The notes beneath the pieces are model-generated. The model was not told the DNA's origin. It saw only the letters and a program-made list of their open reading frames with translations, and searched no databases. The translations under genes and the position numbers were made by a program. DNA of 64,000 nt from Qipengyuania aquimaris (lineage in GTDB: Bacteria > Pseudomonadota > Alphaproteobacteria > Sphingomonadales > Sphingomonadaceae), in NCBI RefSeq assembly GCF_009827445.1, contig NZ_WTYI01000001.1, forward strand, positions 2,370,381 to 2,434,380, in the 5' to 3' direction. Shown here piece by piece: positions 16,284-26,143 of this stretch. Positions within the stretch are counted from its first letter, which is position 1. Every line of letters starts with the position of its first letter.

Positions 16284-16514
16284 ATGAACACTGTCTTCGT
16301 CATCCTCATCCTCGCGGCCATGATCATGGTCGTCGTGTCCCTCGTTCGCGGCGTGGTGGCCTTCCTCCAATCGACCAAGATCGATCTGCAGAGCGGCGAG
16401 CAGGTGGATGCCACCGACATGCAGCTGAAGCAGAACAAGGCGATGATGGCACGCGTCAAATGGCAGGCGGTGGCCATCGTGATCATGGCGATCATGCTCG
16501 CCGTCGCCGCCTGA
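16284..16514 (+). CDS. HIG1 domain membrane protein
   Basis: A 76-residue protein with two transmembrane helices (residues about 3-24 and 57-75) joined by a charged loop, matching the HIG1/twin-helix family seen in alphaproteobacteria and related to mitochondrial respiratory supercomplex factors. The function in bacteria is not settled. It lies between gluQ and the adenosyltransferase, probably in one transcript. Confidence 0.8.
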   Translation: MNTVFVILILAAMIMVVVSLVRGVVAFLQSTKIDLQSGEQVDATDMQLKQNKAMMARVKWQAVAIVIMAIMLAVAA

Positions 16515-16535
16515 TCCGGCCAGGCGGGCTCAGGG

Positions 16536-17114
16536 GTGGTCAAGCTCAACAAGATCTACACGCGGACCGGCGATGACGGTTCTACCGGCCTCGTCGACGG
16601 TTCACGTGTGGCGAAGCACGCTCCGCGCATGGATGCGATCGGGGTGGTGGACGAAGCGAACAGCGCGCTCGGCCATGCCGCCATCGCATTGACCGATAGC
16701 GAGCACGCACAGGCCCTGTTTCGCATCCAGAACGACATGTTCGATCTCGGCGCCGACCTTGCGACGCCTGCCGACGACGGTGACGACTTTGCGCCGTCCG
16801 AAATGGTCCTGCGGATCGTCGCGGCGCAAGTGGCGTGGCTGGAAGATGCGATCGACGCGGCGAACGAGCATCTCGAGCCGCTGACCAGTTTCATCCTGCC
16901 GGGCGGAAGCGAGGCTGCTTCGCGCCTTCACGTGGCACGTGCGGCGGTGCGCCGGGCAGAGCGCGCCTGCGTCGAACTGTCCTCCAATGAACCCGTCAAT
17001 CCGCAGGCGCTGGCCTATATCAACCGGCTCTCCGACTATCTCTTTGTGCTTGCCCGCGTGGCCAATTCCAACGGCGCGGACGATGTGAAGTGGGTTCCCG
17101 GCGCAAATCGCTGA
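16536..17114 (+). CDS. Cob(I)alamin adenosyltransferase, PduO type
   Basis: 192 residues of the PduO/MMAB adenosyltransferase family, which transfers adenosyl from ATP to cob(I)alamin to make coenzyme B12. The N-terminal ATP-binding signature KIYTRTGDDGSTGL, the SRLHVARAAVRRAERA helix and the NRLSDYLFVLAR signature are intact. The start is the GTG at 16536. No B12-dependent enzyme (such as methylmalonyl-CoA mutase) is in the window. Confidence 0.93.
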   Translation: MVKLNKIYTRTGDDGSTGLVDGSRVAKHAPRMDAIGVVDEANSALGHAAIALTDSEHAQALFRIQNDMFDLGADLATPADDGDDFAPSEMVLRIVAAQVAWLEDAIDAANEHLEPLTSFILPGGSEAASRLHVARAAVRRAERACVELSSNEPVNPQALAYINRLSDYLFVLARVANSNGADDVKWVPGANR

Positions 17115-17185
17115 AGCCGCGCTAGCCAGCGGCGTTCCTTCTCGCTAGTGCATCGCCTTTGCTGCATCTGCGAAGGGAAAATCAC

Positions 17186-18058
17186 GTGAGCAAGACGATC
17201 GCCATCATCGGTGCGGGCCAGATGGGCTCGGGCATTGCGCAGACCATTGCGCAGCACGGTATGCAGGTGCTGCTCGCCGACGTGAACCTGGACGTGGCAG
17301 AGGCTGCCGTCGGCAAGATCGACAAGGCTCTCGGCAAGCTGGTCGGGCGCGGCAAGATCGAAATCGCGGATGCCGAAGCGACCATGAGCCGCATTACGCC
17401 GGTCGGCGACTATGCGCGCATGGACGAAGCCGAGATGATCATCGAGGCCGCGACCGAGAAGGAAGAGATCAAGCAGGCGATCTTCGAAAAAGCGGGCCAG
17501 AAACTGCGCGCGGACGCGATCATGGCGTCGAACACCAGCTCGATCCCGATCACGCGCATGGCGAACTACTCACCCGATCCGGCGCGTTTCATCGGCCTGC
17601 ATTTCTTCAATCCCGTCCCCGTCATGGGCCTGATCGAAGTCATCCCCGGCCTCGCCACGAGCGAAGAAACCACCGCGCGCACCCGCAGCTTCGCCGAAGC
17701 GCTGGGCAAGGAAGTGGTGCTCAGCCAGGACGAACCGGGTTTCGTCGTCAACCGCATCCTCTTGCCGATGATCAATGAAGCGATCTTTGTTCTCGGCCAG
17801 TCGACTGCGGGTATCGAGGACATCGACAAGGGCTGCCGTCTCGGTTTGAACCACCCGATGGGTCCGCTGCAGCTGGCCGATTTCGTCGGTCTCGACACCT
17901 GTCTCGACATCCTGATGGTACTTTATCGCACCACGCGCGACAGCAAGTATCGTCCTGCCCCGCTGCTGGTGAAATATGTCGAAGCAGGCTGGCTCGGCCG
18001 CAAGACCGGTCGCGGCTTCTACGACTATTCGGGCGAGGCCCCGGTCCCCACGCGCTAG
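17186..18058 (+). CDS. 3-hydroxybutyryl-CoA dehydrogenase family protein
   Basis: A 290-residue NAD-dependent 3-hydroxyacyl-CoA dehydrogenase of the short-chain (Hbd/PaaH) type. The Rossmann motif [11 protein letters not shown], the [11 protein letters not shown] block with the substrate-binding serine, the catalytic histidine in [11 protein letters not shown] and a terminal [11 protein letters not shown] are seen. Possible roles are butyrate, PHB or phenylacetate pathways; context does not decide. I chose the GTG at 17186 preceded by GAAGGGAAA. A TGC-rich near-palindrome (17158-17174) lies just before the ribosome binding site. Confidence 0.9.
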   Translation: MSKTIAIIGAGQMGSGIAQTIAQHGMQVLLADVNLDVAEAAVGKIDKALGKLVGRGKIEIADAEATMSRITPVGDYARMDEAEMIIEAATEKEEIKQAIFEKAGQKLRADAIMASNTSSIPITRMANYSPDPARFIGLHFFNPVPVMGLIEVIPGLATSEETTARTRSFAEALGKEVVLSQDEPGFVVNRILLPMINEAIFVLGQSTAGIEDIDKGCRLGLNHPMGPLQLADFVGLDTCLDILMVLYRTTRDSKYRPAPLLVKYVEAGWLGRKTGRGFYDYSGEAPVPTR

Positions 18059-18105
18059 GAACTTCCCAGCCTCGCCGCCCGTTGGTTGTGCAAAGGAGAA
18101 TTTGC

Positions 18106-18450
18106 ATGACCGATACCAAGCCGGAGAGCCAGGAAATGCGCCAGTCGGACCTCGCGCCCGAAACGCATAACGACGAACAGGACGATCACCGCAGCCAGGC
18201 CCAGGAAGTGGCAGAACAGGCGCGCCAGGTGACCACGCAAACCACCTCGCCGACCGAAAGCGCAAAAGACGACAACAAGTCGGGCCTGATGGGTGATTCC
18301 ACGCAGGACACCATCGATCACATGCGCGACATGGAAAGCTCGGGCCGGATCGACATGGACGCCTATCGCGGGGAGCCGAACCACGACGACAATGTCGATA
18401 AATACGGCAAGGGTCACAACCCCGACGGGCTGCAGGGCGACGGCAGCTAA
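18106..18450 (+). CDS. Hypothetical hydrophilic protein
   Basis: 114 residues, very rich in D, E, N, Q, S and T, with no membrane segment or signal peptide; probably largely disordered. I recognise no family. The C-terminal GRIDMDAYRGEPNHDDNVDKYG looks like a conserved tail of small Sphingomonadales proteins, but this is an impression. AAAGGAG seven bases before the ATG supports translation. The stop overlaps the end of the convergent DUF202 gene by four bases. Confidence 0.65.
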   Translation: MTDTKPESQEMRQSDLAPETHNDEQDDHRSQAQEVAEQARQVTTQTTSPTESAKDDNKSGLMGDSTQDTIDHMRDMESSGRIDMDAYRGEPNHDDNVDKYGKGHNPDGLQGDGS

Positions 18451-18857
18451 CCCGTCAGATCGCCGTCATTGAGAATCCACAGGCCCGCGACCAATATCGC
18501 GGAGCCTGTGGCGACGGCATAGGCCATTACCTTGAAATTTGGCGTGCTGATCGCCTCAAACTCGTGCGGATCGAGCCGTGCGAGCGTTTTGCATGCGCGC
18601 CGTTCCGCCGTGACGGCGAGCCACGCGCCGCCCACGATGAACATCGTCGCGATAGCCTTGGCTAGCCAGGGCGGCTGGAATTCCCCGAACACGGCGCGGA
18701 AACCCAGCCCGATTCCAATCGCTGCGAATGCAGTGCGCATCCACCCCGCAAAAGTCCGTTCCATCGCCATGATGTTGCGGTCTTCGGCAAGGTCCGTGCG
18801 GAACTCCGCCCACTCGGTGCTCTTGTCGGTGCCTTTGGGGGGATCGTCCTGTGCCAT
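18447..18857 (-). CDS. DUF202 (YidH-like) membrane protein
   Basis: 136 residues with three predicted transmembrane helices and the DUF202 N-terminal motif AEDRNIMAMERTFAGWMRTAFAAIGIGLG. The function is unknown. It is convergent with, and overlaps by four bases, the hypothetical gene upstream. It runs in the same direction as the small membrane protein and mutS on its right. Confidence 0.85.
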   Translation of the reverse strand: MAQDDPPKGTDKSTEWAEFRTDLAEDRNIMAMERTFAGWMRTAFAAIGIGLGFRAVFGEFQPPWLAKAIATMFIVGGAWLAVTAERRACKTLARLDPHEFEAISTPNFKVMAYAVATGSAILVAGLWILNDGDLTG

Positions 18858-18898
18858 TCAAGATTAGCGAATGGGGACGGCGCAGGTTCCCCGGAGCC

Positions 18899-19243
18899 TC
18901 AGCCGACGGGTTCGGTCGATACCAGCGGTTCGGTGTCGTTGATCAACCAGCTGTTGTCTTGCGGCGACGGCTCCATCGGCGCATTCAGCGTTCCCGCCTG
19001 AGCATACCAATCGTCGAGCGCAGGATCCTGGCGAACTTGCGGACGCGGGGCCGAAGCTCGCTGCTGCGTCGGTGCAGATGTCTGGGCGGCCGCCGGCGGT
19101 TGCGCCTGGTCATTGGTCTGTTCTGCAATTTGCTGGAGCATGCCTGGATCGTCTTCCCGCCCGACCATCAATACGACGGACAGCAGGAACAGCCCGATCA
19201 TGACGAGCTTTTTGCGCTGTTTGGTAAAGACGCTGGTTTCCAT
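18899..19243 (-). CDS. Hypothetical single-helix membrane protein
   Basis: About 114 residues starting at METSVFTKQRKKL, with one N-terminal transmembrane helix (residues about 12-28) followed by a proline-, glutamine- and alanine-rich tail likely exposed in the periplasm. No family is recognised. No clear ribosome binding site; an in-frame TTG three codons upstream is an alternative start. It lies 26 bases downstream of mutS and may be co-transcribed with it. Confidence 0.6.
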   Translation of the reverse strand: METSVFTKQRKKLVMIGLFLLSVVLMVGREDDPGMLQQIAEQTNDQAQPPAAAQTSAPTQQRASAPRPQVRQDPALDDWYAQAGTLNAPMEPSPQDNSWLINDTEPLVSTEPVG

Positions 19244-19269
19244 GGGCAGCAACTATAGCGCTGCCCCGG

Positions 19270-21894
19270 TTAAACCTTTCTTTCCGCCGCTTTTGCCTTC
19301 AATTCGTACAGTTTTTCAAGGGCTTCGCGCGGGCTGAGCGCGTCGACGTCGATGGCATCGATCAGTGCGCCGAGGCCATCGTCCTGCTCTTCGGCCGCTT
19401 CCACGCTCGCCGCAAACAGGGGCAGGTCGCCAAGCCCTGCGGCAAGTCCGCCCGTTTCTGCGCGGCCCTTTTCCAGCTTGTCGAGCACGGTCTTTGCCCG
19501 CTTGATGACGGGGGCGGGGACGCCCGCCAGTTTCGCGACGGACAGGCCGTAGCTGCGATCCGCCGCGCCCTTTGCGAGTTCGTGGAGCAGGACGAGGTCG
19601 CCCTTCCATTCGCGCGCGCGAACGTGATGAAGGCTGAGTGCGTCGCAGGTATCGGCGAGGCGCGAAAGCTCGTGATAGTGCGTTGCGAAAAGGCAGCGGC
19701 AGGCGAGATGTTCGTGCACTGCCTCGACCACCGCCCATGCCAGAGCCATCCCGTCGTAGGTCGACGTGCCGCGCCCGACCTCGTCGAGGATGACGAAGCT
19801 TCGATCCGTCGCTTGGGAAAGGATCGCAGCGGTCTCGACCATTTCGACCATGAAGGTGGAACGACCGCGCGCCAAGTTGTCGCTCGCGCCGACGCGGCTG
19901 AACAGCCTGTCGGCAAGGCCGATCTTTGCAGAAGTCGCGGGGACGAAACTGCCCGCCTGTGCCAGCAACATGATAAGTGCGTTCTGCCGCAGGAAGGTCG
20001 ATTTACCGCCCATGTTCGGGCCACCGATCAGCCATAATCGGTCGTCCGGCCCCAGCGAGCAGTCATTGGCGACGAAGCGTTCGCCTGCCTTCGCCAGCGC
20101 CTGCTCCACTACCGGATGCCGCCCGCCGGTCACTTCGAGGCAGGGCTCGTCCAGCATTTCGGGCCGCGACCAATCGCCTTCGACGGCGCGTTCGGCCAGC
20201 GCGGCGGACACGTCGATCCGAGCGAGCGCCGCAGCGGTCGCGGCGATGGCTTCGCGGTCGGTGCACACTTCGCCCACCAGCTGTTCGAAATGCGATTCTT
20301 CGGCGGCGATTGCGTGGGCGCCAGCTTCCGCGATGCGGCTAGCTTCCTCGTGCAGGCCGACCGAGTTGAAACGGACCGCGCCGGCCATCGTCTGGCGATG
20401 CGCAAAGCCGCTGTCGGGCGCCATCAGCTTGTCGCCGTGCTTTGCGGGCACTTCGATGAAATAGCCGAGCACCTTGTTGTGCTTGATCTTGAGCGAGGCG
20501 GTCTCGGTCTCTTCGCGGTACTTCGCTTCCAGCGCTGCAATCGCGCGCCGGGCATTGCCGCTGGTTTCGCGCAGCGCATCGAGCGCGTGGTCGTACCCTT
20601 CGGCGATAAAACCGCCCTGGCTTCGTTCCGTCGGCGGGGACGCGACAAGCGCGCGCGAAAAATGGTCGACCAGCGCGCCATGTCCGCCGAGCGCGCCGAG
20701 CATCCGGTCGAACAGCGGGGGCAGGTCCGCGCTTTGCGAAAGCATGTCGCGCACGCGGCGCGCCTCGGACAGGCCGTCGCGGATCTGGCCGAGATCGCGC
20801 GGGCTGCCGCGACCGGCGACGATGCGGCCCAGCGCGCGCCCTATGTCGGGTGCCTGCCGCAGGATTGCGCGCAGGTCCGCCCGCAGCAGCGGGTCGGCGT
20901 GGAAGTGATGGACGGCGGCGAGCCGCTCCTCGACCGCGCCGAGATCGGCCAGCGGTGCGGACAGGTCTTCGGCCAGTTGCCGCGCGCCTGCTCCGGTGGC
21001 GCAGCGATCGATACAGGCGATGAGGCTGCCGTCGCGCCCGCCATTCTGCGCGGCGAGAATTTCGAGGCTGGTCCGCGTCGCCGCATCCATCGCCATGTGC
21101 GCGCCCGATCCGCGCGCGACCGGCGGCAGCAGGAACGGCAGCTGGCCGCGCCCGGCATGGTCGAGATAGGCGATCAACCCACCGGCTGCCGCCAGCATGG
21201 GTCGCGTGAAGGTGCCGAGGCCGTCCAGCGTCGCGACGCCGTGGATTTGCTTGAGGCGAGCCTCGCCGTCTTCGCTGCGGAAGTCTGCGCGGGGCCGGGC
21301 GATCACCTCGTCGGTGTCGCCGTGCCAGTCGTCCGGAGCGACAATTTCGCTCGCCCCGAGTCGCGCAAGGGCTGCATCGAGCCTGTCGGGCGCGCATTCT
21401 TCCAGTTCCATGCGGCCGGTCGAAATGTCGCAGGAAGCGAGCCCGACTGCGTCGCGCACCGGGGCGATCGCGACCAGCAGGTTCGCGCGCCGCGGTTCCA
21501 GCAGCGCCTCTTCGGTCAGCGTGCCGGCAGTGACGAACCGCACGATGTCGCGCGCGACCAGCGTCTTTGACACTGGCTTGCCTTCGCGCTTAGCGCGTTC
21601 CTTCGCCTCGTCGGGGGTTTCCGTCTGCTCTGCAATGGCGACCCGGCACCCGCCCTTGATCAGGCGTGCAAGGTAGCCTTCCGCCGCATGGACCGGCACA
21701 CCGCACATCGGCACCGGCTCCCCGCCATGTTCGCCGCGGCTGGTCAGCGCGATGTCGAGGACGCCTGCCGCGATCCGGGCATCGTCGAAGAACAGCTCGA
21801 AGAAATCGCCCATGCGATAGAACAAGAGCGCGTCGCCCGCTTCGCGTTTGAGCGCGAGGTATTGTTCCATCATCGGGGTGGGTTTGCCGGACAT
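19270..21894 (-). CDS. mutS: DNA mismatch repair protein MutS
   Basis: An 874-residue MutS that recognises mismatches and recruits MutL. The N-terminal mismatch-binding motif is FFELF in RMGDFFELFFDDA. The C-terminal ATPase has Walker A GGPNMGGKSTFLRQ, the STFMVEM signature and Walker B FVILDEVGRGTSTYDG. Connector, lever and clamp regions fill the expected length. It is divergent from maeB across 117 bases that hold a GATTC site and a short GCCCTTAGGGC palindrome. Confidence 0.97.
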   Translation of the reverse strand: MSGKPTPMMEQYLALKREAGDALLFYRMGDFFELFFDDARIAAGVLDIALTSRGEHGGEPVPMCGVPVHAAEGYLARLIKGGCRVAIAEQTETPDEAKERAKREGKPVSKTLVARDIVRFVTAGTLTEEALLEPRRANLLVAIAPVRDAVGLASCDISTGRMELEECAPDRLDAALARLGASEIVAPDDWHGDTDEVIARPRADFRSEDGEARLKQIHGVATLDGLGTFTRPMLAAAGGLIAYLDHAGRGQLPFLLPPVARGSGAHMAMDAATRTSLEILAAQNGGRDGSLIACIDRCATGAGARQLAEDLSAPLADLGAVEERLAAVHHFHADPLLRADLRAILRQAPDIGRALGRIVAGRGSPRDLGQIRDGLSEARRVRDMLSQSADLPPLFDRMLGALGGHGALVDHFSRALVASPPTERSQGGFIAEGYDHALDALRETSGNARRAIAALEAKYREETETASLKIKHNKVLGYFIEVPAKHGDKLMAPDSGFAHRQTMAGAVRFNSVGLHEEASRIAEAGAHAIAAEESHFEQLVGEVCTDREAIAATAAALARIDVSAALAERAVEGDWSRPEMLDEPCLEVTGGRHPVVEQALAKAGERFVANDCSLGPDDRLWLIGGPNMGGKSTFLRQNALIMLLAQAGSFVPATSAKIGLADRLFSRVGASDNLARGRSTFMVEMVETAAILSQATDRSFVILDEVGRGTSTYDGMALAWAVVEAVHEHLACRCLFATHYHELSRLADTCDALSLHHVRAREWKGDLVLLHELAKGAADRSYGLSVAKLAGVPAPVIKRAKTVLDKLEKGRAETGGLAAGLGDLPLFAASVEAAEEQDDGLGALIDAIDVDALSPREALEKLYELKAKAAERKV

Positions 21895-22011
21895 CCCCTA
21901 CGCCGTAGCGGGGCGGCGCGCGATTCGGGAAGCGGTGCAAAGCGTCTTTCCCCCTATGACTTGTGACCAAATGCCCTTAGGGCGAGGGCAATAACCGACA
22001 CAGGGACATTC

Positions 22012-24276
22012 ATGGCCGACGAAAAACCGACCGCATTCACCACGCGCGAGGCGCTGTTCTATCACGAGACGATCCGTCCCGGTAAGATCGAGATCATTGC
22101 GTCGAAGCCCATGGCCAGCCAGCGCGATCTCAGCCTGGCCTATTCGCCGGGCGTGGCCGCTCCGGTCGAAGCGATCGCGGCAAACCCGCAGGATGCGGCG
22201 AAGTATACCGCGCGTTCCAACCTCGTCGCTGTGATTTCCAACGGCACGGCCATCCTCGGCCTCGGCAATCTAGGCGCGCTTGCGTCCAAGCCGGTGATGG
22301 AAGGCAAGGCGGTCCTGTTCAAACGCTTTGCCGACGTGGATTCGATCGACATCGAACTCGACACGGAAGACCCCGACAAGTTCATCGAGGCGGTCGCGCT
22401 GATGGAGCCGACGTTCGGCGGCATCAATCTTGAAGACATCGCCGCGCCGGAATGCTTCATCATCGAGCAGGCCCTGCGCGAACGGATGAACATCCCCGTC
22501 ATGCACGACGACCAGCACGGCACCGCAATCATCGCGGCCGCTGGCCTCATCAACGCCTGCCATTTGAGCGGACGCGAGCTGAAGGACTGCAAGATGGTGG
22601 TCAATGGCGCAGGCGCCTCCGCGCTCGCCTGCACCGCGCTCATCAAGGCCATCGGCATCCCGCACGAAAACGTGATCGTATGCGATCGGTCCGGCCCGAT
22701 CACTCCGGGTCGCGAGGGCGTCGACCAGTGGAAGAGCGCCCATGCGGTCGCGACTTCGGCAACCAGCCTGGAAGAAGCTCTCGACGGCGCGGACATCTTC
22801 CTCGGCCTGTCGGCCGCCGGTGCGCTGAAGCCGGAATGGGTGGAAAAGATGGCCCCCAAGCCGATCATCTTCGCCATGGCCAACCCGGTCCCGGAAATCA
22901 TGCCCGAGGATGCCAAGGCGGTCCGCCCCGATGCGATCATCGCCACCGGACGCAGCGACTATCCCAACCAGGTCAATAATGTCCTCGGCTTCCCCTTCAT
23001 CTTCCGCGGCGCGCTCGACGTACAGGCGACCGCGATCAACGAGGAAATGAAGGTCGCAGCCGCGCACGCGATTGCAGAACTCGCCCGCGAACGCGTGCCG
23101 GAAGAAGTCGCCGCCGCTTATGGCGTGACGCACCAGTTCGGCGAGGAATACATCATTCCCGCCCCCTTCGATCCGCGCCTCATGGAAGTCGTCTCCAGTG
23201 CAGTGGCACAGGCGGCGATGGATTCCGGCGTCGCCCAGGCCCCGATCGAGGACATGGACGAATACCGCCACAAGCTGAAAGCGCGCCTCAACCCGACCAC
23301 GGCTGCGCTCACCAACATCTACGACCTTGCCAAGGCCAATCCCAAGCGCATGGTCTTTGCCGAAGCGGAAGAGGAAGTGGCCCTGCGCGCCGCGATCCAG
23401 TTCCGCGATTTCGGTTACGGAGAGCCTATCCTCGTGGGCCGGACCGACAAGGTCCGCGAAAAGCTGGTCGAGCTGGCGGTGGAGGATCCCGACGACTGGA
23501 TCATCGAGAATTCCAAGGTGTCGGACAAGGTCCCGGCCATGGTGGACTATCTCTACAAGCGCCTGCAACGCCGCGGCTATACCCAGCGCGACGTCGCCCG
23601 CATGGTCAACCAGGAACGCAACGTCTTCGCCGCCCTGCTGGTGGCGCTGGGGCACGGTGACGGAATGATTTCCGGCCTCACCCGGACCTTCGCCCAGACC
23701 GCTCGCGAAGTGGGCAGGGTGCTGGATGAAAAGCCCGGCGCGGTGCCCTTCGGCATTCACATGATGATCGGCAAGAACCACACGACCTTCCTTGCCGACA
23801 CCACCATCAACGAACGCCCATCGGCAGAGCAGCTGGCGCATATCGCGCGCGAGACCGCCGCGGTTGCGCGCCGCATGGGCCACGAGCCGCGCGTCGGCTT
23901 CATGTCCTATTCCACCTTCGGCAATCCTTCGGGCCAGTGGCTCGGCAATATCCGCGATGCGGTGGCGATCCTCGATGCTGACGATACGGTGAATTTCGAA
24001 TACGAAGGCGAGATGGCGCCCGACGCCGCGCTCAACCCCAAGGTGATGGAGCTTTATCCCTTCAACCGCCTGTCGGGTCCTGCCAACGTGCTCATCATGC
24101 CCGGCCTGCAATCGGCGAACCTTTCGGCCAAGCTGCTGCGCGAACTGGGTGGGGAGACGACCGTCGGCCCGATGATGATCGGCATGGAAAAGCCGGTCCA
24201 GATCGCGCCCATGACGGCCATCGCGCCCGATATCCTGACGCTGGCGGTGCTGGCGAGCGCGGGCGTGCTGGGCTGA
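22012..24276 (+). CDS. maeB: NADP-dependent malic enzyme with phosphotransacetylase-like domain
   Basis: 754 residues. The N-terminal 430 or so form a malic enzyme (oxidative decarboxylation of malate to pyruvate), with GTAIIAAAGLINAC near the catalytic lysine region and VVNGAGASALACTALIKAIG as dinucleotide site. The remainder is the phosphotransacetylase-like domain of the MaeB class, which is usually regulatory, binding acetyl-CoA, rather than catalytic. Length and domain order are typical. An aminotransferase gene follows after four bases. Confidence 0.95.
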   Translation: MADEKPTAFTTREALFYHETIRPGKIEIIASKPMASQRDLSLAYSPGVAAPVEAIAANPQDAAKYTARSNLVAVISNGTAILGLGNLGALASKPVMEGKAVLFKRFADVDSIDIELDTEDPDKFIEAVALMEPTFGGINLEDIAAPECFIIEQALRERMNIPVMHDDQHGTAIIAAAGLINACHLSGRELKDCKMVVNGAGASALACTALIKAIGIPHENVIVCDRSGPITPGREGVDQWKSAHAVATSATSLEEALDGADIFLGLSAAGALKPEWVEKMAPKPIIFAMANPVPEIMPEDAKAVRPDAIIATGRSDYPNQVNNVLGFPFIFRGALDVQATAINEEMKVAAAHAIAELARERVPEEVAAAYGVTHQFGEEYIIPAPFDPRLMEVVSSAVAQAAMDSGVAQAPIEDMDEYRHKLKARLNPTTAALTNIYDLAKANPKRMVFAEAEEEVALRAAIQFRDFGYGEPILVGRTDKVREKLVELAVEDPDDWIIENSKVSDKVPAMVDYLYKRLQRRGYTQRDVARMVNQERNVFAALLVALGHGDGMISGLTRTFAQTAREVGRVLDEKPGAVPFGIHMMIGKNHTTFLADTTINERPSAEQLAHIARETAAVARRMGHEPRVGFMSYSTFGNPSGQWLGNIRDAVAILDADDTVNFEYEGEMAPDAALNPKVMELYPFNRLSGPANVLIMPGLQSANLSAKLLRELGGETTVGPMMIGMEKPVQIAPMTAIAPDILTLAVLASAGVLG

Positions 24277-24280
24277 TCCG

Positions 24281-25417
24281 GTGATCGCTTCGCAGCGGCA
24301 CCTGTTCTCGATTCCCGAGGACGTCCACTATCTCAACTGCGCCTACATGGCGCCGCTGTCGCACGCGGTCAGCGCGGCGATGGTGGAGGGTGCCCGGCTG
24401 AAGGAGCAGCCGTGGACTTTCTTCCCGCAGGATTTTTTCTCGCTGGTCGAAACCTTCCGCGAAAAGGCAGGGCGGCTGGTAGGAACATCGCCCGACAATC
24501 TCGCCGTGGTTCCCTCGGTAAGTTACGGGCTAGCGGTCGCGGCGGCCAACCTGTCCTTGGGCGAGGGACGGCGCGTGGTGACGCTGGGCGAACAGTTCCC
24601 GTCCAACGTCTATCCCTGGCAGGAACTGGCCCAGCGCGAAGGCGGGGAAGTGATAGCGGTCCGGCGCGAGGCAGAGGCCTGCTGGACCGCAGCCGTGCTG
24701 GACGCGATCGACGCGGATACCGCCATCGTGGCCCTGCCGCATTGCCACTGGGCTGACGGGCGCGTGGTCGACCTGGTCACCGTGGGCGAAAAATGCCGCA
24801 ATGTCGGCGCAGCACTGGTCCTCGACCTGACGCAATCGCTGGGCGCGATGCCGGTCGATTTCGATGCCGTGAAGCCCGATTTCGCGGTGGCGGCCTGCTA
24901 CAAATGGCTGATGGGGCCCTATGGTATCGGCATTCTCTACGTCGATCCGAAGCATCACGGCGCACGGCCGATCGAGCAGAACTGGATCAATCGCGCCGGA
25001 TCGCAGGATTTTACCCGTCTCGTCGACTATCGGAGCGACTACCAGCCGGGAGCGCGGCGGTTCGACATGGGCGAGAAATCCAACGCCCCCTCGATGATGG
25101 GGGCGGGCGCCGCGCTCGATTTCCTCTTGGATCACAGCGTCGGGCAGATTGCTGAAACCTTGGCTTACAAGACCACGCGCCTTGCCGAAAAGGCAGCGGA
25201 ACTGGGCCTTACCTCCGCCCCTGTCGGAAAACGTGCACCGCATTTCCTATCCCTCGAATTTCCCGACGGCCTGCCGGACGGCCTCACCGAAAAGCTGGGC
25301 GAAGCGAAGGTCTTCGTTTCCGCGCGCGGCCAGTCGCTGAGAGTGACGCCGCACCTCTACAATACCGAGGCCGACGAAGAGGCGCTGCTGGCAACCTTGC
25401 ACAAGGTCCTCGGCTAG
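24281..25417 (+). CDS. Class V aminotransferase-like PLP protein
   Basis: 378 residues with the fold of the class V aminotransferase, cysteine desulfurase and kynureninase group. Visible are NCAYMAPLSHAV at the N-terminus, LVLDLTQSLGAMPVDF with the PLP aspartate, and AACYKWLMGPYGIG with the Schiff-base lysine. It resembles isopenicillin-N-epimerase-like proteins; the reaction is unknown. It is distinct from kynU. The GTG start lies four bases after maeB, so it is likely co-expressed. Confidence 0.85.
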   Translation: MIASQRHLFSIPEDVHYLNCAYMAPLSHAVSAAMVEGARLKEQPWTFFPQDFFSLVETFREKAGRLVGTSPDNLAVVPSVSYGLAVAAANLSLGEGRRVVTLGEQFPSNVYPWQELAQREGGEVIAVRREAEACWTAAVLDAIDADTAIVALPHCHWADGRVVDLVTVGEKCRNVGAALVLDLTQSLGAMPVDFDAVKPDFAVAACYKWLMGPYGIGILYVDPKHHGARPIEQNWINRAGSQDFTRLVDYRSDYQPGARRFDMGEKSNAPSMMGAGAALDFLLDHSVGQIAETLAYKTTRLAEKAAELGLTSAPVGKRAPHFLSLEFPDGLPDGLTEKLGEAKVFVSARGQSLRVTPHLYNTEADEEALLATLHKVLG

Positions 25418-25531
25418 CTGCGAGCACCGTTCGTCGAGCGATCTGCAATCCTGACTCTGCGGTTCACGCGCGCGCAAGCCGCGCGGCGACAGGGGGCGCA
25501 GCAACAGGGTTCGCAGAACAAGGAAATTCCC

Positions 25532-26140
25532 ATGAAGAAGATATTCGCAATGGCTGCGCTTGGCGCAGGCATGATCGCCGCCCCGTCCGTTGCGCAGGCG
25601 CAGAACGCTGCTCCCGGCGGCCTGCACATCGGCGTGATCGGCGGCTATGAAGGCCTCGACGTGGACGCCGAAGACGGCAGCGCGACGGCCAGCGCCGACA
25701 ATGCCGTCTACGGCATCACTGCCGGTTACGACCTTTCGCTCGGCAGCGCGTTCGTAGGCGTTGAAGGCGAACTTTCGACCAGCGATGGCACGACCAGCTT
25801 CCCCGACAGCTTCGGCGGTGCGCGCGAGGGCCTGGAAACGAACGGCCAGTATTACATCGGCGCGCGTGCCGGTTTCGCCGTGACGCCGGGCATCACCGCT
25901 TACGGCAAGGCCGGCTACACCGCGCTCGACACCACCGCCTTCACCGAAAGCGGATCGCTGTCCGATCTCGATGAAAACGCCGACGGTTTCCGCTTCGGCG
26001 GCGGCCTGCAGGTCCAGCTTCCCGGACCGTTCGAGGCACGCGTCGAATATCGCCGCTCCAACTACAACAACCTGGCCGATATCGATCAGGGCGATGCAAC
26101 GACCGACCAGGTCGTCGCCGGGCTCGGCGTACGCTTCTAA
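25532..26140 (+). CDS. Outer-membrane beta-barrel protein (OmpA/porin-like fold)
   Basis: 202 residues: a signal peptide ending APSVAQAQ, then about eight alternating amphipathic strands, finishing with VVAGLGVRF, whose terminal phenylalanine is the outer-membrane targeting signal. It belongs to the broad Omp25/RopB-like small barrel group; a specific role is not evident. AAGGA precedes the ATG. A GACTC (GANTC) site lies in the 114-base upstream gap. It ends three bases before a convergent SDR gene. Confidence 0.85.
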   Translation: MKKIFAMAALGAGMIAAPSVAQAQNAAPGGLHIGVIGGYEGLDVDAEDGSATASADNAVYGITAGYDLSLGSAFVGVEGELSTSDGTTSFPDSFGGAREGLETNGQYYIGARAGFAVTPGITAYGKAGYTALDTTAFTESGSLSDLDENADGFRFGGGLQVQLPGPFEARVEYRRSNYNNLADIDQGDATTDQVVAGLGVRF

Positions 26141-26143
26141 GCC

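Noticed and set aside
20116..21570. Plus-strand open frame opposite mutS
   Set aside because: mutS motifs are intact on the minus strand along the whole interval; the antisense product has no family features.
22270..24111. Long open frame on the minus strand opposite maeB (over 600 codons)
   Set aside because: It is a shadow of the high third-position G+C of maeB; its protein has no recognisable motifs, is His/Arg/Asp-biased, and maeB on the other strand is certain.
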